Assembly (NCBI GenBank): GCA_029582155.1
Contig: CM055909.1
Location: 49,478,412-49,542,411, forward strand
Source: Panopea generosa
Taxonomy: Eukaryota > Mollusca > Bivalvia > Adapedonta > Hiatellidae
Direction: 5' to 3'
DNA length: 64,000 bases
This document shows, in pieces, positions 46,116 to 59,290 of the stretch. Both the position numbers and the translations under genes were made by a program. The first letter of the stretch is position 1; every line of letters starts with the position of its first letter. The notes beneath the pieces are model-generated. The model was not told where the DNA came from and ran no database searches. It was given only the letters and a program-made list of their open reading frames with translations.

Positions 46116-47804
46116 CTCCACATAGAATAAACTAAGGCTTAATAAGGTGATAAGAAATATGTAAATGGAATAATCTTGTTTTCTAAATGGGAATCATTGA
46201 TAGGTTTGTATTTGTGATTTCTGGAAGTGTTCAGGACAGAATGATAATTGATACTATGTTTACAAGGAGCAGGTTTTACAATTGTCACCTTGACAAAGTA
46301 AAGATCAATGGAAGACTGTGGGGTAGGGGGTGGTTTGAGTGGGGTTAAAGTTATATTAAATATTGTACACAGAGAGGTCTTCTATAACATGTATATTTTA
46401 TTTATATAAATGTCCTTCACATAAAGCCCTATTTTGCCACTGCAAGCGACTTCTTAATACAAGGTGTTTAACCAGGAAACGGACACTAGAAAAATATGGC
46501 TGGATACTACAGGCATGGCAATCACTGCCAGATAAGTTTTTTTATAGAGAAGCGCTGGTACTCAAAATCTATGCATCCAATTAATTATTTCCGGTAATCA
46601 ATAAAACTTCGTGCAATTCTCACTAGCCATGCTTATAAGTTTTATATTCTTTTTACAAAGAGATAAATATCCTGCATTGGGTATAAGTAATATATGTATA
46701 TATGTACATATAAAAAGGTAGGTGAAAATGGCGAGTATATGGAGTTGTATAATATAGTAGATTAAAGGATAGCAAAAAAAGAATACCTTTTATATTTATA
46801 TGTCTTTAAATAAATAGGACAACAAATTGTTAGTAAGCAGTTTTGAGTGAAAGATACACATGTAACAGAAGTTTTCAAATTGTATGGTTTTGAAAATTAT
46901 TTCAAAATTAAATAATTTTTTCTTGAATTTATGCATAAGAACATATTTGTACATGTATACACATCTTGTCACAAGAATTATGAAAGAAAATTCAAAACTA
47001 CAATTTTGGTCATAGCAATAAATTCTTCATAAATTATAAGAATACATATTGAATTGCAATACATATTTTGTAAATATATATATGACACAAGTATAAAAAT
47101 GTTGAAATTTATGTGTATTTATTTGTGTATTTTGCAACAGTAAACAAATATTCAACATCATTTAAACATATTGCAAACATAACAAATATGACACACTAGT
47201 GTACAAATATTAAAGTATCTGAATTTTAAAAATATCTAAAAATATTGGACTGCAGTTCAGTTATTTAATAGTGGTCAGAAAACTTAATCATTGTTCCGGG
47301 TATTTGCTTAGCAGTTAACCAGTATTTTAAACACCTCATTCTTGCAAATCACTGACTACTTTCTCACAAATTCCGATGTAGGAGATTGACATATGGCAGT
47401 AGAACAAAGTTCATGACCAATCATCAGACATTTGTAGTTGAGGGGTGATTCTTACTCACGACTTCTAGATTAACAGACATTACTGAGTCAGCCAGGTCCA
47501 GCAAAAGCAAATACAGTCAAAAACGTTTTAAGAAGCCAGTCAAAGGAAGGAGCAAAAGTGGCCTTTTAAGACAGGTTGTTGCTTAATTAATACAGGTCAA
47601 TTTGCTCTGAAAGCATAGACATGGGGAAATAATAGATGTCCCTGTTCAATAAAGGTGACCACTTACACAGGTTTTACTGTATACTCAACTCTTAAAAAAG
47701 CATATGGGTAAGCAACATATATAATAACATGTATACTATAAAGAAATCTCAATTGTAATAGTTAAATATCAAATTGTACATTGATATTAATATATATATA
47801 GAAA

Positions 47805-47830
47805 TACATTTAATAATATTACTTTATTGC
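47805..47830 (-). terminator. Poly(A) signal of the WH2 gene (AATAAA on the minus strand)
   Basis: TTTATT on the plus strand at about 47823-47828 is AATAAA on the minus strand, roughly 100 bases after the TAG stop at 47932-47930. This supports the stop codon as the true end of the gene. Confidence 0.55.
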
Positions 47831-47929
47831 AAAGAAAAATAACAGCTATATAATGCTATTTGGGAAATATTTTACAATGATCAGTGCATACAAAGGGAGA
47901 AAGGGTTCCATTTTCATGCTTACTTACAT

Positions 47930-49549
47930 CTATAGGCATGTACCCACCTTTTTAAGTCCACCTTTGCCAAAGTTCCTGATGTCCAACATCATTTGTTCCC
48001 GGGGGTCCAACTGTCTTTCAAATTTCTTCTGCTTGGGTTTGGAATATTTTGCATCTGCTTTTGAAGCTTTTGGTTTGGAGGATACGGTGGGAGGCGGTGC
48101 TGGTGCAACAGGGGGTTCTTGAGGGGGTAGCACCTTAATTTGGTTTTGTGGATATGCTTGCACTGGTGAGGGAGCTCGATTTTTTTCACTTTCTTTTGAT
48201 AATGTTTGTACAGTCTGCATAGGAGTTTGAACAGTTGCCATGGGAACTATGGCAGGCTGGGCGAGAGTTTGACTCTGGAATGGTTGAGCGGTGAGAGTGT
48301 TTTGTAATGTAAGAGCCGTCATGCTCTGCTGCAGCTGTAACAACATCTGTTGCTGCATCTGAATTTGTAATTGTAGCTGTTGTAACTGAAGATTTGATTG
48401 GTCATCTGCTCCTGCTGCAGCCATTTGATTGGTTGATGATACATCAGGAGCTGCCTGACTGGCTAAGAGATTTTGATTTTGAATAAGCTGATTTTGCCAC
48501 ATTGTAAACTGTTGTTGTAATTGTTGATAATGTGTCTGCATCAAGTTTTGTGTCTCGAAAGTGTCATCTTTTCTCGGCGAAATATCGCTCTTTAGTGACG
48601 GCGAAGGTGATGATTGTGACAAAGTTATTTGTGTTGATGAAGCATACGTCCGAGACGGATTAATGTTTACATCTTCTGCATGATCACTTTCACTATCATT
48701 ATTTTGTTGAGTTTGTTTCACAGGAGTGCGTTCAGCTGGAAGATTAATCATCGATATCGATTTCTCTTCCAGCACATGTTCTACTTCCCCTTCTGAACTT
48801 GGGGAGAAACTAATATCTGAACACTTGGTTTTAACTCCATTTCTCTCACTATCATCTTCATTATTTTGACTTTCATCAAACACTGGTCCCTGATTTACAT
48901 TACTCACAAACTCCGACTGAATATATTCCTCTTGTGGCTCTTCGTCGAAATTGCACGAACTCCGAAACGCTATTCTGTAATTTACTTTTGGAACATCACT
49001 TGAGACTTTCCTCTCCTTCTTTTGTTCACCTGGCTTATGTGCACTAAAGTCAATGTTCGATAACTCGTCAAGTGATATTACAAACTCTTCTTTTTCTTTC
49101 ACCTTATTTGCCTCCTTCTCTTTCAATTCACTCTCCTCTTCTTGTTTCAAATTTTTAGCATCTTCTCTAGAATTTTTCGGAGTACTATTATCTATTGGAA
49201 TATCACTGTATAATTCACGTGGAGGTAGTGAGAATGTTCGATGCTCTTTCGGGGAGTCTAAGTCTGGAATTCGTCTCGGACTACCCAATTCCATCGTCTC
49301 GGGACGTATTGGTACACTGAAGATTTCTACAATTTCTTCCGTCTCAATAAATTCATCTTCCGACATATGCTCGCCGTGATTCTGAAAATCTGGTGGAACG
49401 GAATCTATTGTAAACTCGTAAGTGATCTCAGAAGATTCGCGGTTTCCTTCAGTGGGTTTTGATTGGCTCATGTCAAAGCTAGCCTCTGATGCTGTATCCT
49501 TTACAACGTCAGTTTCATGGACAATAAATGATGCATCACTATCAGTGCC
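47930..49549 (-). CDS. WH2-motif protein, last exon (540 codons with stop)
   Basis: The acceptor is TTTGATTACAG (ends 49550), in phase 0. The exon opens GTDSDASFIVHETDVVKDTA and continues through Ser/Glu-rich sequence. A Gln-rich helical segment (about 48295-48430, LQLQQLQLQIQMQQQM) is followed by a Pro-rich stretch (PPQEPPVAPAPPP, about 48080-48130). It ends RQLDPREQMMLDIRNFGKGG then LKKV near 47940-48010. The last motif has the WH2 pattern: an amphipathic helix with MLxxIRxF followed by LKKV, an actin-monomer-binding motif. The stop is TAG. AAG|GTGGGT within LKKV looks like a donor, but the nearby poly(A) signal argues that the exon ends here. The family assignment beyond WH2 is unknown; cordon-bleu-like proteins are one possibility. 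Confidence 0.85.
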   Translation of the reverse strand, partial: GTDSDASFIVHETDVVKDTASEASFDMSQSKPTEGNRESSEITYEFTIDSVPPDFQNHGEHMSEDEFIETEEIVEIFSVPIRPETMELGSPRRIPDLDSPKEHRTFSLPPRELYSDIPIDNSTPKNSREDAKNLKQEEESELKEKEANKVKEKEEFVISLDELSNIDFSAHKPGEQKKERKVSSDVPKVNYRIAFRSSCNFDEEPQEEYIQSEFVSNVNQGPVFDESQNNEDDSERNGVKTKCSDISFSPSSEGEVEHVLEEKSISMINLPAERTPVKQTQQNNDSESDHAEDVNINPSRTYASSTQITLSQSSPSPSLKSDISPRKDDTFETQNLMQTHYQQLQQQFTMWQNQLIQNQNLLASQAAPDVSSTNQMAAAGADDQSNLQLQQLQLQIQMQQQMLLQLQQSMTALTLQNTLTAQPFQSQTLAQPAIVPMATVQTPMQTVQTLSKESEKNRAPSPVQAYPQNQIKVLPPQEPPVAPAPPPTVSSKPKASKADAKYSKPKQKKFERQLDPREQMMLDIRNFGKGGLKKVGTCL

Positions 49550-50169
49550 CTGTAATCAAAGTTCAAATATAGGTAACTTGTTTACACTTGCTTCTTTGTT
49601 CATGCAAGTATGCAGGAGTTATTTCCCTTTATATACATTGAATGTATATTTTGACATTGCAAATGGCTACCAATGACAACATTTTAACAGCTAATGTATA
49701 ATAACAATTCTGGTGTGCTTCAAGGTCAGGGTGCAAGGTTAAATTTACAAAAGGCAAGTGGATAACATTGTAATATAATCTGGAATGAATTCTAAGCATA
49801 AGGTACAAATTGAAGAATGAGAAGAAAATGAACTGAGGTTAAATTACAATACAAAAGCTCAAATATGTGTATATTATTTTGTGTCACTGAACTGAATTGC
49901 ACAAACAAAACAATACATGTATTTTAGTAAATGTTTAAGGGTTATTTGTTGTTGAATGTAAGTAAGTGAGTGTTGTATTTATGGTGAGTGTGTTGGTCAA
50001 AATATGTCATACACAGGAGATCCAGACTGTGGGATTTGTGGAGGATTACCTTGGATGTACAATAAATTATTCAACTCTTAAATTTTTTAAGGGTAAAAAA
50101 AATCATATGCAAACAATGTAGACTTGTATGTAGCCTGCCAGTAACTCATCTTTATTTTAATTCAATTGT

Positions 50170-50395
50170 GGAACAAGTTCTTGGAAAAATCACGCTTGAA
50201 GTCTTCCTGTGCTGAGAACCAGCACTAAGCACATGTCTACCTGGGCTGAGAATGAGCACTAAGCAGCTGAGAATCAGCACTAAGCGCATGCTGATAAAGT
50301 ATCTTGCTTAAAGACCAGTAGCTGTGGGGGAAGATTAAACCCACGACCCTCTGATCCTGGGTTTGATGCTCTACCAAGGGACCTTGCACTCCACT
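50170..50395 (-). repeat. tRNA-like SINE with internal 25 bp duplication
   Basis: GAGAACCAGCACTAAGCACA is repeated three times as variants (about 50213, 50248 and 50270). It is followed by AAACCCACGACCCTCTGATC and TGGGTTTGATGCTCTACCAA, a reversed tRNA-like head. It lies in the last intron of the WH2 gene. Confidence 0.55.
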
Positions 50396-51062
50396 CAGTC
50401 TGCTTAGGTATGCATAGATGAACTTCTTTTTACAATGATAATGGAATGATAAAAAAAGAAAGGGATTCAAATAATTCTGACTGAGGTCAAGGTCTTGGTC
50501 TGTATAAGACGACTACTGATTGTTGGTTTTTATTAAAGTAGCGGACTGAGGACTGTACAAAGAGTAAATGTTCATGGTTTATATTTAACAGAGCATTGTT
50601 TATGTTCACAAAAAGAGGTTAGAATCTTATGTTAACCCAGAAATGTGTCCACAGGAAACAGATGCCCTCAACATGTTATAAACTTCACCAAAAATTAAGT
50701 CTAAAAGGGACCATTTACATTCCTGTAAAATTTGACCCGAGAACAAATATACAACTGTTCCTGTATTTGATAACTATACAGCTACATGTCAAATATTAAT
50801 TAAAGTATAGACCCTTTAAGTTTAAAAAGTTATTTATGGGAAACTAATTTTCTCGACAGAGAAATGAATGGACAGATAAATGTACGGACAAGAGTAACAT
50901 GTAATGCCCCCCCACCATTTTTCAAATGATGGGGGTGTAATAAAAAAAGGCATTTCAAATCAATCTGGTATTGTAAAATTTGGTTGTGGGTTTCAAACAA
51001 GTGACACAAGTATAAAACAACACTTTTTTCTGTCACAAGGGACAAGTTCCGCCCCGACTTAC

Positions 51063-51169
51063 CTGTTCTGACTGTTCTGTTCTATTGGAGGAATTTGCTA
51101 CCTCCGCCTCCTCAGATGCAAGTTTCGAAATCTGCTCCTTAAATGCTGGCATGGCCTGTTTTAGCTCAT
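51063..51169 (-). CDS. WH2-motif gene, exon before last
   Basis: The acceptor is CATCTTTTAG and the donor GAACAG|GTAAGT. It is phase 1 to phase 0. It reads ELKQAMPAFKEQISKLASEE, then AEVANSSNRTEQSEQ after a split Asp codon. A helical, coiled-coil-like start is followed by a polar end. Confidence 0.82.
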
Positions 51170-51968
51170 CTAAAAGATGAAAGGAGACCCACATTTACAA
51201 TCCACCCAGTAATTACAAAATCAATGGATTTCAATTAAATTACTTCACAGCTGTCATTTTAGATTTTACAATACGATATTTACCAGACTGCCTTGTCATA
51301 GTTCCTATTGGTTTATATAGCCTTCAATCAGGTTAAGGCCTCATTGACATAAAAAGATCCCTTCAGATCCCTTTGTATCCTTCTTCCTATATATGGGCAA
51401 TTTTAGCTGTGACATATTTTTCTTTACATTTGATTAAACATTAATATTTCAAATAAGCTACCTAAATTCATTCTGTTTTACTTGGATTTCTATTTTTATT
51501 TAACTGTTGGTAATTTACTTCATTAAATATTATATATCAATATTAACTTTAATTTGTGATTCAAAACATAAATTAAGAAACAAGCTTCCAGTTTACTCAG
51601 ATCTCACTCAAGGTGCATTTAGCTTTATGAACATTGTAAGTGTATTTAATAAATAAGCCACCATTTTAAATTAAATTCTTAGTATCTTAAGCCAATTTCA
51701 CTATCATTGAATTTTAGTTCAATTGAAAAGATTTAAACATAATGTAAATGTTGATATACACTTAGATAAATCAAAATAAAATAATAAAATAAATATAAAT
51801 AACAAACACTAGCACTAACTACTATTTATGTAGTAAATCTAGATAAAAAAAGTTCAGATGAAATACTGTGATGAAAGCAGGTACATGTATCTGACTGATG
51901 ACTGTGATTTAGTTTTATCTCATCTTCCAATCTTCATAAATGTGATCATGTTTGTTTGTTTGAATTGG

Positions 51969-52228
51969 TAGAATCATTTTTATGTCATTGAGGGCTAACA
52001 GTTGATCAGTTAACCCAACCACTCTTTCCTGGGATCCTGGAAGGTTCACCATAGCAGTTCTCAATCTCAACTGATAACTTTCACACTTTTGAATCAGTGG
52101 TTAGAGACAAATGACAATGAGACGTAACTTTATATCAATCATCACAGAGACTGTGGTCAAGCAGGGAATCAAACTCACAACCCCTAGACTGACAGTCAGA
52201 CATGCTACTGACTGAGCTATCGGGACCC
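51969..52228 (-). repeat. SINE family 1, minus copy (near full length)
   Basis: The body TTTTTATGTCATTGAGGGCT ... CTTTCCTGGGATCCTGGAAG runs to the tRNA-like head AACTCACAACCCCTAGACTG then GACTGAGCTATCGGGAC. Confidence 0.88.
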
Positions 52229-53894
52229 GGCGATTGTGACCATGGACTAACCACTCCTTAGTTATAAGTCCAATCTACTAGATGAGAACTTAAACTTAAC
52301 CACCTGTTGGATCTGAGTGTCCGAACATGTTGAAGAAACAGTATAAAACGTTATCAATACCAAAAACCTGCAAGTATGAAGTTGTCCATCGGCACGTTTG
52401 TACAATAAGTTGTGCAGGGTTTTGCATAAATTCATTATTAAAAGTATATCAATTGAACTTCAGTTAACTATGACAAAACTGTAAAGCCTACAGTACAGGA
52501 AAATTAAACGAAGGTAAAACTTATTGGACAGTCAAGAGTCCGCACCTGAAGAATTAAAAACCCTGATATAGTTTCGAATCTTTTCATCATGTCAAATGAT
52601 ATGTTTACATAAGTTGTGATTCAGCAGAAACAGATACCCCAAATAGGCCTCTTGATTGTACATTCTAGTCAAAATATAGGAAACTAGATTTTTTTTTCAA
52701 CAATACTATTCAACAGAATGGGTAATATTACGTTGAATATATTATATAAAAAGGAAAAAAAATATTCCAATAAACACTATCATGTACAAGTGTTGAAAAG
52801 ATAAAATAATATAGCATTCTACAAAATTAATATGAGTGTTACATTTCAACATGCTTTTTTTTTTGTTTTAAATGATGCATGCTTGGTTCATACTTAACTA
52901 TGACTCTGCTGCGAATGAGTCGTTACAAAGTAAGTTTTGTGCGGTTTTACTGACTGAGTAGAAAACAGTAGACAAAGGTGTAGTAGTCATAGTCTTAAGA
53001 CAAATGCTAGCTGTTTACTAAATGCTCAGAAAATTGTCAATAAAAATGTCCATATGGAATACAAAGGGAAATTGTCCAAGTTTAAAGTTTGCATACAAAA
53101 GAACATTGTCCACAGTGCCTTTATCATTTCCAGTAGACCTATCAGGTACAATTTATTAAAGTTAAACCTGAATTATACTCTCTCACTCAAAGCATATAAA
53201 ACCAAAGGAATCCATAATTTGATTCAATTCAAAGAGTATTTTGTTTATGTAATACAGCAGTTTTAAATTTAAGCACACTTTATTCATGGACATGCAAACA
53301 TGATTAATAATTGTTCATGCTTTTTTGTAGATGCAGAGATTGTATATAAGCATCATACCTTTATCATATATGTATTTTTTATGTGTTTCATTTTATTGAA
53401 CTACCATGTGACTTTAGATTTCCCACTAGAGAACAAACAGGTGAAGGTCAAGGACATTACAGTTTAGGTTTTAGGAAAAGGTTATTTGCAAAGAAAAATA
53501 AATTTAGGGAAATTCAAATAACTTGGGTTTTGGAAGAGTGTTTGAGTAAAAAGAAGGCTGTCCTTTGGAAATTCAATGTGTATACAGTTTCAGGACATTG
53601 TGGTGAAAACTGAAATTAAAATATAAATTTTATTATAATATAAATACATGTAATGCAATATTATCTTCTTTGTCGACACTGAATTTTCTGATGAAGATGT
53701 CTTTTAATTTTGTGTACATGTTACACAAAAATACTCAGTCACCACACAATTTTGCTCATGGTTGGCTAACATTTGAGGTAATGAATGTTTTATCCCCACA
53801 AAAACATCAAAACTTGAAAGAAATGGCAACAGTATAATTACTAAAACCATTACACAGAGACTGTAGCATGGTTGCAACTCTCTCACTTCATTCT

Positions 53895-54035
53895 GAGATT
53901 TGAGATTTGAGCACAGTGATTGGTCAGTTGCTTCAGGTTGAATGACATCACAGTTTGATAAACATTAGATAGCTATGAATTGTGGGACAGGTGTGGAACT
54001 CCCTGCTTTTTCATTGGGATTGAACAGGCCTGATT
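53895..54035. repeat. Dispersed repeat shared with 56770-56935
   Basis: TGATTGGTCAGTTGCTTCAG, ATAGCTATGAATTGTGGGA and TCATTGGGATTGAACAGGCC recur in the same order and orientation near 56800-56925. A short AAGGACTAATTAA tandem (three to four copies, 54056-54112) follows only this copy. Confidence 0.8.
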
Positions 54036-55192
54036 CAGGAGATAACAACAGCTAGGAAGGACTAATTTTGGAAGGACTAATTAAGAAAGGACTAATTAAG
54101 GAAGGACTAATTAATTTGTAGAGAATTTGGTAAATATTAGTTGAATTGTGGTTGAGATTTTGTTTGAAATCAGTTAGACAAGACAATGTGATGGCTTGAA
54201 TTTTTGGAAATTACAACTATTTTGTCTTTTAAAGGTTAATTTTTTTGTTAGTTAAATTGACACACAATTACCTGTTATATCAATGGTTGAAAAATGGAAT
54301 ATATCCTTTACAAGGCAGAGACAATAATACAAAATAAATGAAGTTCAAATGTTCAAAAGTGTACATAAAAAATCACAACTGTCTGTAATAAATCCAGGTT
54401 GAAAATGACAAAACAAAAATCTGTGTTCAAGGCACTATATAATGTAGATAAAAGAGAGAGTATGTGGTTTAGTTTGTTAGAAGATGATATTAGTAAAGCA
54501 ATCTCCATGCAGTTATATCTACAAGAGAAGAATAATAACCAGTTGATTCTAGGGTGGGATTTACCAACCATTCTTAAGAATGTTCTTAGACTTGAACTCA
54601 AGAATGAATTTTGAAAATATTTACTTAGAAACCATTTTAATATATGGTTATAATCCTCATCGGAGTATAAACAACAGGGTGATTTTGAAGCCAAAACTGG
54701 TGACAAAAAGCTAGTATCCTTTACTTGAATGCAGGCATGAATCGGTTGTTTACTACAGCCGCCATTTTGAAATCCGGACAAAAGTGAAAGATGAATTTTT
54801 TTTTTTGACTAATTACAGAAAAATAAATTCTCACAATTATTTTATCAGTCATGTTCAACAAGGTTGAAATTTGCATTTTAATGAAGTATAAGAACATTCT
54901 CAGGAATGGTTGGTGAATACAAGCCAAGGTGAAGTTAAAACAAACTCCAACCTGTGTTGAGTCATTGTAAACATAATTAAGAAAAAACAACAAAATCACC
55001 AATGATATGTTGTGCTGGTCTAACCAGGTTTTTCCAGGTAAGAACAACTTGATAGGCGAGGCTGCCATCACCAAAGATTCTGCTATTCTCTCAACACAGG
55101 CCGTACTCCATTCTACTTCCCATAAGCTCATCAAAACTTTGCACTTCAGATTGTTCACACACCAGCATTACTTTATCAGTTTGTTTTTTTTG

Positions 55193-55290
55193 TTGTTTTT
55201 TTTAATGGGGTTTAACGCCATTTTCAACACATTTCAGGTTATATAATTATGGCATATCAAGTTTAACTAATGGAGGTAGACCTCCTTTAT
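55193..55290 (-). repeat. SINE family 2, 3' fragment (minus)
   Basis: TTAATGGGGTTTAACGCCAT then TTTCAACACATTTCAGGTTA and TATGGCATATCAAGTTTAAC match the 3' part of family 2. The head is absent. Confidence 0.75.
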
Positions 55291-55897
55291 TAAAATGAAA
55301 CTATTTTAACCAATAATTTGTTACATTTAAGTGCAGATCTAAACAATTTTTACACAAAATACATGAAAATAAGATTGATGCCCACATCTTTAGGTGCACA
55401 TTTAAAGTACATTTTCTTGGCTGCAAAGTTTGACGATTTTACACACTGGTCCGGTATATCTATATAAATATTTGTTCTAAAAATATACTTGGGGATCCAA
55501 AATAAATAGATATATCAATATGTTTAAAATTTCTGAATAGACTTTTAAAATATTAATAATCTCCAGATAAACAACATTGATCTGAACCCCAGGTATTTTT
55601 TTGAAACAATGCTAAAACTAAATTTATGGAAATGCCAAACTCAAGGCCAATGTTGGCCCACACGGATGGACTGGTCAAATCTAAAGCAATCATTAATCAG
55701 AATGAATTAGGAATGTACACATCTTTAAATCTTCTTATCATTTTCATTTATTTTAATAGAGAAATGGTTTATACACTTCTATCACTTTTGGGTGTTTTAC
55801 CCATTAGTTTTAACAAAATATAAAAGTGAAGAGAAAAAATATGTGAACCATTCAAAATTTAATCTGTGTTGAACCAGTCTATCTTCATTCTGGATAC

Positions 55898-56047
55898 CTT
55901 GGACATATTCGCTATAATCATTGTCCAGATCAGAATCTAGACCTAGTGCCTCCTCTCCCATGGCTATTGTTTGTTTGAAGGCGAGACTCAGATCCTCAAG
56001 CGTGTTTACTGATGATGAGCTAGAGCCACTGTCCCGCCTACTGTGTA
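55898..56047 (-). CDS. WH2-motif gene, internal exon (Ser-rich)
   Basis: The acceptor is ACACTTCAACAG and the donor GTCCAAG|GTATCC. It is 150 bp, phase 1 to phase 1. It reads HSRRDSGSSSSSVNTLEDLS, then LAFKQTIAMGEEALGLDSDL and DNDYSEYVQ. RRDSGS is a typical basophilic kinase site pattern. Confidence 0.82.
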
Positions 56048-56394
56048 CTGTTGAAGTGTTTCAATTAATTAATTAAATTAACAAATATCACTAATTGATA
56101 TCTTAGTCAATCCCATGTTTTTGTTAATGTTACAGCTATATTCTAATTTCATTACATTTATGACCCAGGCAAGTATGCAACAAACATGAATTATAAAATA
56201 TATAAATATAACATGACGAGGGTGTGTACTCCCAGGGTTGTCAGTTCCATTATCTGTTACCGCTGGATCAGAAGTGACAACAAGATATTTTGAGCTACTC
56301 CCAGGGAGAGAATGATATATAGGCCAGAACTTGCTTGTTATAGTTTATATTGTATTAATCATTTTATGATTTTGCTCAGTTTGCTTGAATATTT

Positions 56395-56658
56395 AGTGTC
56401 ATGTTTTAGTCATCGAGGGCAAACAGATGATCAGTTAACCACTCTTTCCTGGGATCCTGAAAGTTTAACCAGTACTAAAGCACACCCATCTTCATAAGTA
56501 ACAGGTAACTTTCACACTTGAATCAGCCATGGGAGATGAATGACAATGAGACGTAATGTTGCATATCAATCATCACAGAGACTGTAGCTGGGTGGGGAAT
56601 CAAACTCACAGTTCCTGAATTGATAGTCAGACGCACTTATAACTGAGTAAACTGGGAC
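56395..56658 (-). repeat. SINE family 1, minus copy (near full length)
   Basis: TGTTTTAGTCATCGAGGGCA ... CTTTCCTGGGATCCTGAAAG runs to AACTCACAGTTCCTGAATTG and TGAGTAAACTGGGAC. The head is mutated. Confidence 0.85.
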
Positions 56659-56769
56659 TGGACTCTTCCCAGAGAACAGTATAGCAATTGCTAGCTAACA
56701 GATGTCATATGTCGTACTTAGAAACTGCTCCAAGCTTAAGATAAAAGAACCCATGGGTTTGCTACAAAG

Positions 56770-56935
56770 CAATGAGTTTAAGCACATTGATTGGTCAGTT
56801 GCTTTAGTGAAAGTTGAATGAAGTCACAGTTTGGTTAAGTGTTAAATAGCTATGAATTGTGGGATAGGCATAGAATTCCCTGCTTTTCATTGGGGTTGAA
56901 CAGACCTGATTCGGGAGACATCGAGCACTGAGATA
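56770..56935. repeat. Dispersed repeat, second copy
   Basis: GATTGGTCAGTTGCTTTAGT ... ATAGCTATGAATTGTGGGAT ... CATTGGGGTTGAACAGACCT, the same order as the copy at 53895. Both lie in introns of the WH2 gene. Confidence 0.8.
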
Positions 56936-57119
56936 GACTAACCCCACAACAAAGGACTTCTTGAAAATAAATAGTACAAGACTCTAAATGACTTGTCTTG
57001 AAGCCACAAAACCTCTCACATCTAGTCGGGACTTAAACAAGAAACCCTCAGACCGCCTAGCCAAGAACTTGACCACTGGGCCACAACACCTTCCTCAAAG
57101 ATAGTCAAACTCGTACACT

Positions 57120-58840
57120 TGTCATGCCTTTAACACTGTTCCCAACAGTTACCAATATGCATACTAGTATTCAGCATTTTATTACTTTTATTTTCAAACT
57201 AAGATACCATAAATTTTACAACACCAGCCTGTACATAACTGAAAATTTATCACACAATATAATTATGTTCATTTTCAAGTGAAATGAGCAAACTTTATTA
57301 TCAGAGCCCTTGCTAACATGTTGAATCGTCAGTCATTAAAACAGCAATTTAAAAACGAGAAGATTTTCTCTTGTAATCATTTTATCTTTTTTTAATTTTT
57401 AATTTTTATTTTTTACAACTCGGAAAAAACAAGTGACACCACTTTGAGTCCATTGTCTGATAAATGTGAGCTGTAAACAACTGATAAGTTTATCTGTTTA
57501 TCAGGCCCTTATTTTCCTGCATTACTACATTATTTTATTGTATTCTAAACAACATTATACTTTTGTGTTTTACTTATGTCCCAAATTTCAATCATTTACT
57601 CATAGTATTGTTTGCTCAATTCACTTGGACATTTTGTTGAAAACTCTGATCTTTCGCTTGTCGTTCATTCAATTACTGGCAGAACATCAAAATATTGCTT
57701 CACAGAATTCACCAATTAACTCCAAAGTGGCTAATTGTTAATTATATTAATCAGGAAATAAATGATATTCATGTTTATTTAAATTGAAAACAATTTACGA
57801 ACCCATGATATTAAAGTTATTAATTTTTTTTTAGCAACTTTTTATTCTCACAGAAAACTTTCAATATATTACGACAATTTTTACAATAAAACTATATTTT
57901 CTTAGTTTTGCAAAGAAACAGCAAACTATTTGCCTGAACTGTGACTTAAATTTCTGTGCTTTGTAGCAGGCAATATTTGACAATTTTTCTTCAACAGTTT
58001 CTGGCCATTTTCCTTCAACAGTTTTTGCCATTTTTCTCACCAGATTTTGGCTATTTTCAACTTCCAAGAGATAGATCAGATTAACAATTAAAACAAAAGA
58101 AGCATGCATTATATCTGATTCAGCAGCCATGCAGTTAGTTTTTATTAATGCTGTTAAAACAATACAATATATCTGTTACCATGGTAACATGACCACAATC
58201 ATCGTCTCATTTCATAATATGATTTGTTAGCTAGAAACTGTACAATTATTATTAAATATTCAGTATATATTGTATCCACGGTGCACTGTGGGATAGGATA
58301 AGCATGAATACATAACACTGTGTAATATTTAAATATAAATACATATATATCTATTTATCAAATATATAATATGTATAAAAATATCTCACAGGTTATTCAA
58401 GATGCATTCTATTACCAAGTTTGTAACAAAATGTGACATTTATTAAACTTTTTTACCATTATTAACTTTCTCTCTTGAAAATCTATCATACAAGTAATCA
58501 GCAAAAAATAAAAACAACTTCACTCCCCTGTCTAATTGATAATAATCTAAAATTTGATCTGTCTTGAAAAGTTGTGTGATACAGTCAAAGCTGTCTTCAG
58601 CAGCCGCTTAATTATGGGAAGAGCATATTAGATGACTCCTCTGGGCAGGTGGCTGCTTAATACAGGTGGATTAAAACTAAAATAAAAAAATTGGTAAAAA
58701 GAAAATGAGTCGGGACTGTTGCTCAAAAGAGTTGACCACTAAGACAGCGTTGACTGTATATGACATTAAGAATCATTCAAAATTGCGGATACAGAAAATT
58801 GAAGAGAATAAAGTTGTTGTTTTTTTGGCTGAATAAAATA
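57120..58840. other. Intronic AT-rich stretch of the WH2 gene
   Basis: No exon is supported. A short internal duplication, CAGTTTCTGGCCATTTTCC / CAGTTTTTGCCATTTTTC, lies near 57995-58040. Open frames here lack splice-consistent boundaries. Confidence 0.5.
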
Positions 58841-58976
58841 GTAATTGTTTAATTGGTAATGAGAAATATTATTAAACCTTTTTGTTATACTGCCATGCTG
58901 AATATATTTATAGTTCTAATGGTTCATCATTTTTCATTTCTATTCTGCACAGATGCAATGCAGTGCAGCACATATT

Positions 58977-59290
58977 TTTTTGAATGGGGTTTAGCTCCAT
59001 TTTCAACACATTTCAGGTTATATGATTATGGCATATCCAGTTTTTGGTATAAGAAGACCTCAGAATGAATCTTAGTAGACCACCATTCTTCCACAAGTAA
59101 CTGGCCAACTTTCCCACATAAAGTTTTTGGAGCGTCGAGTGAGACTCAGACCTACAACCTCAGAGGTGAGAAGAGGTAAGCGATCTTGAGACGACACTGT
59201 AGACCACTTAAACCCATGACCTCAGCAGTAAGAGGTAAGTGGTTGTTAGGCGATAGCACCTTATAATCACTCGGCCATGGAGGACCCATA
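58977..59290 (-). repeat. SINE family 2, minus copy (near full length)
   Basis: It runs from TTTGAATGGGGTTTAGCTCC through GACCACCATTCTTCCACAAG to a duplicated head (TACAACCTCAGAGGTGAGAA and CATGACCTCAGCAGTAAGAG). It ends CACTCGGCCATGGAGGACCC, the reverse of a class II tRNA-like start. Confidence 0.85.

Larger units (their letters stand above)
38550..47800. other. Intergenic region between convergent genes, mostly unique AT-rich DNA
   Basis: No exon is supported on either strand; open frames are below 80 codons. Apart from the repeats listed separately (40199, 40838, 43815, 45013, 45690 and 45990), nothing recognisable is seen. Confidence 0.6.

Noticed and set aside
57861-58130. Possible extra exon of the WH2 gene (89-codon minus frame)
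   Set aside because: No acceptor and donor in compatible phase; the flanking exons already join in phase 1 without it.
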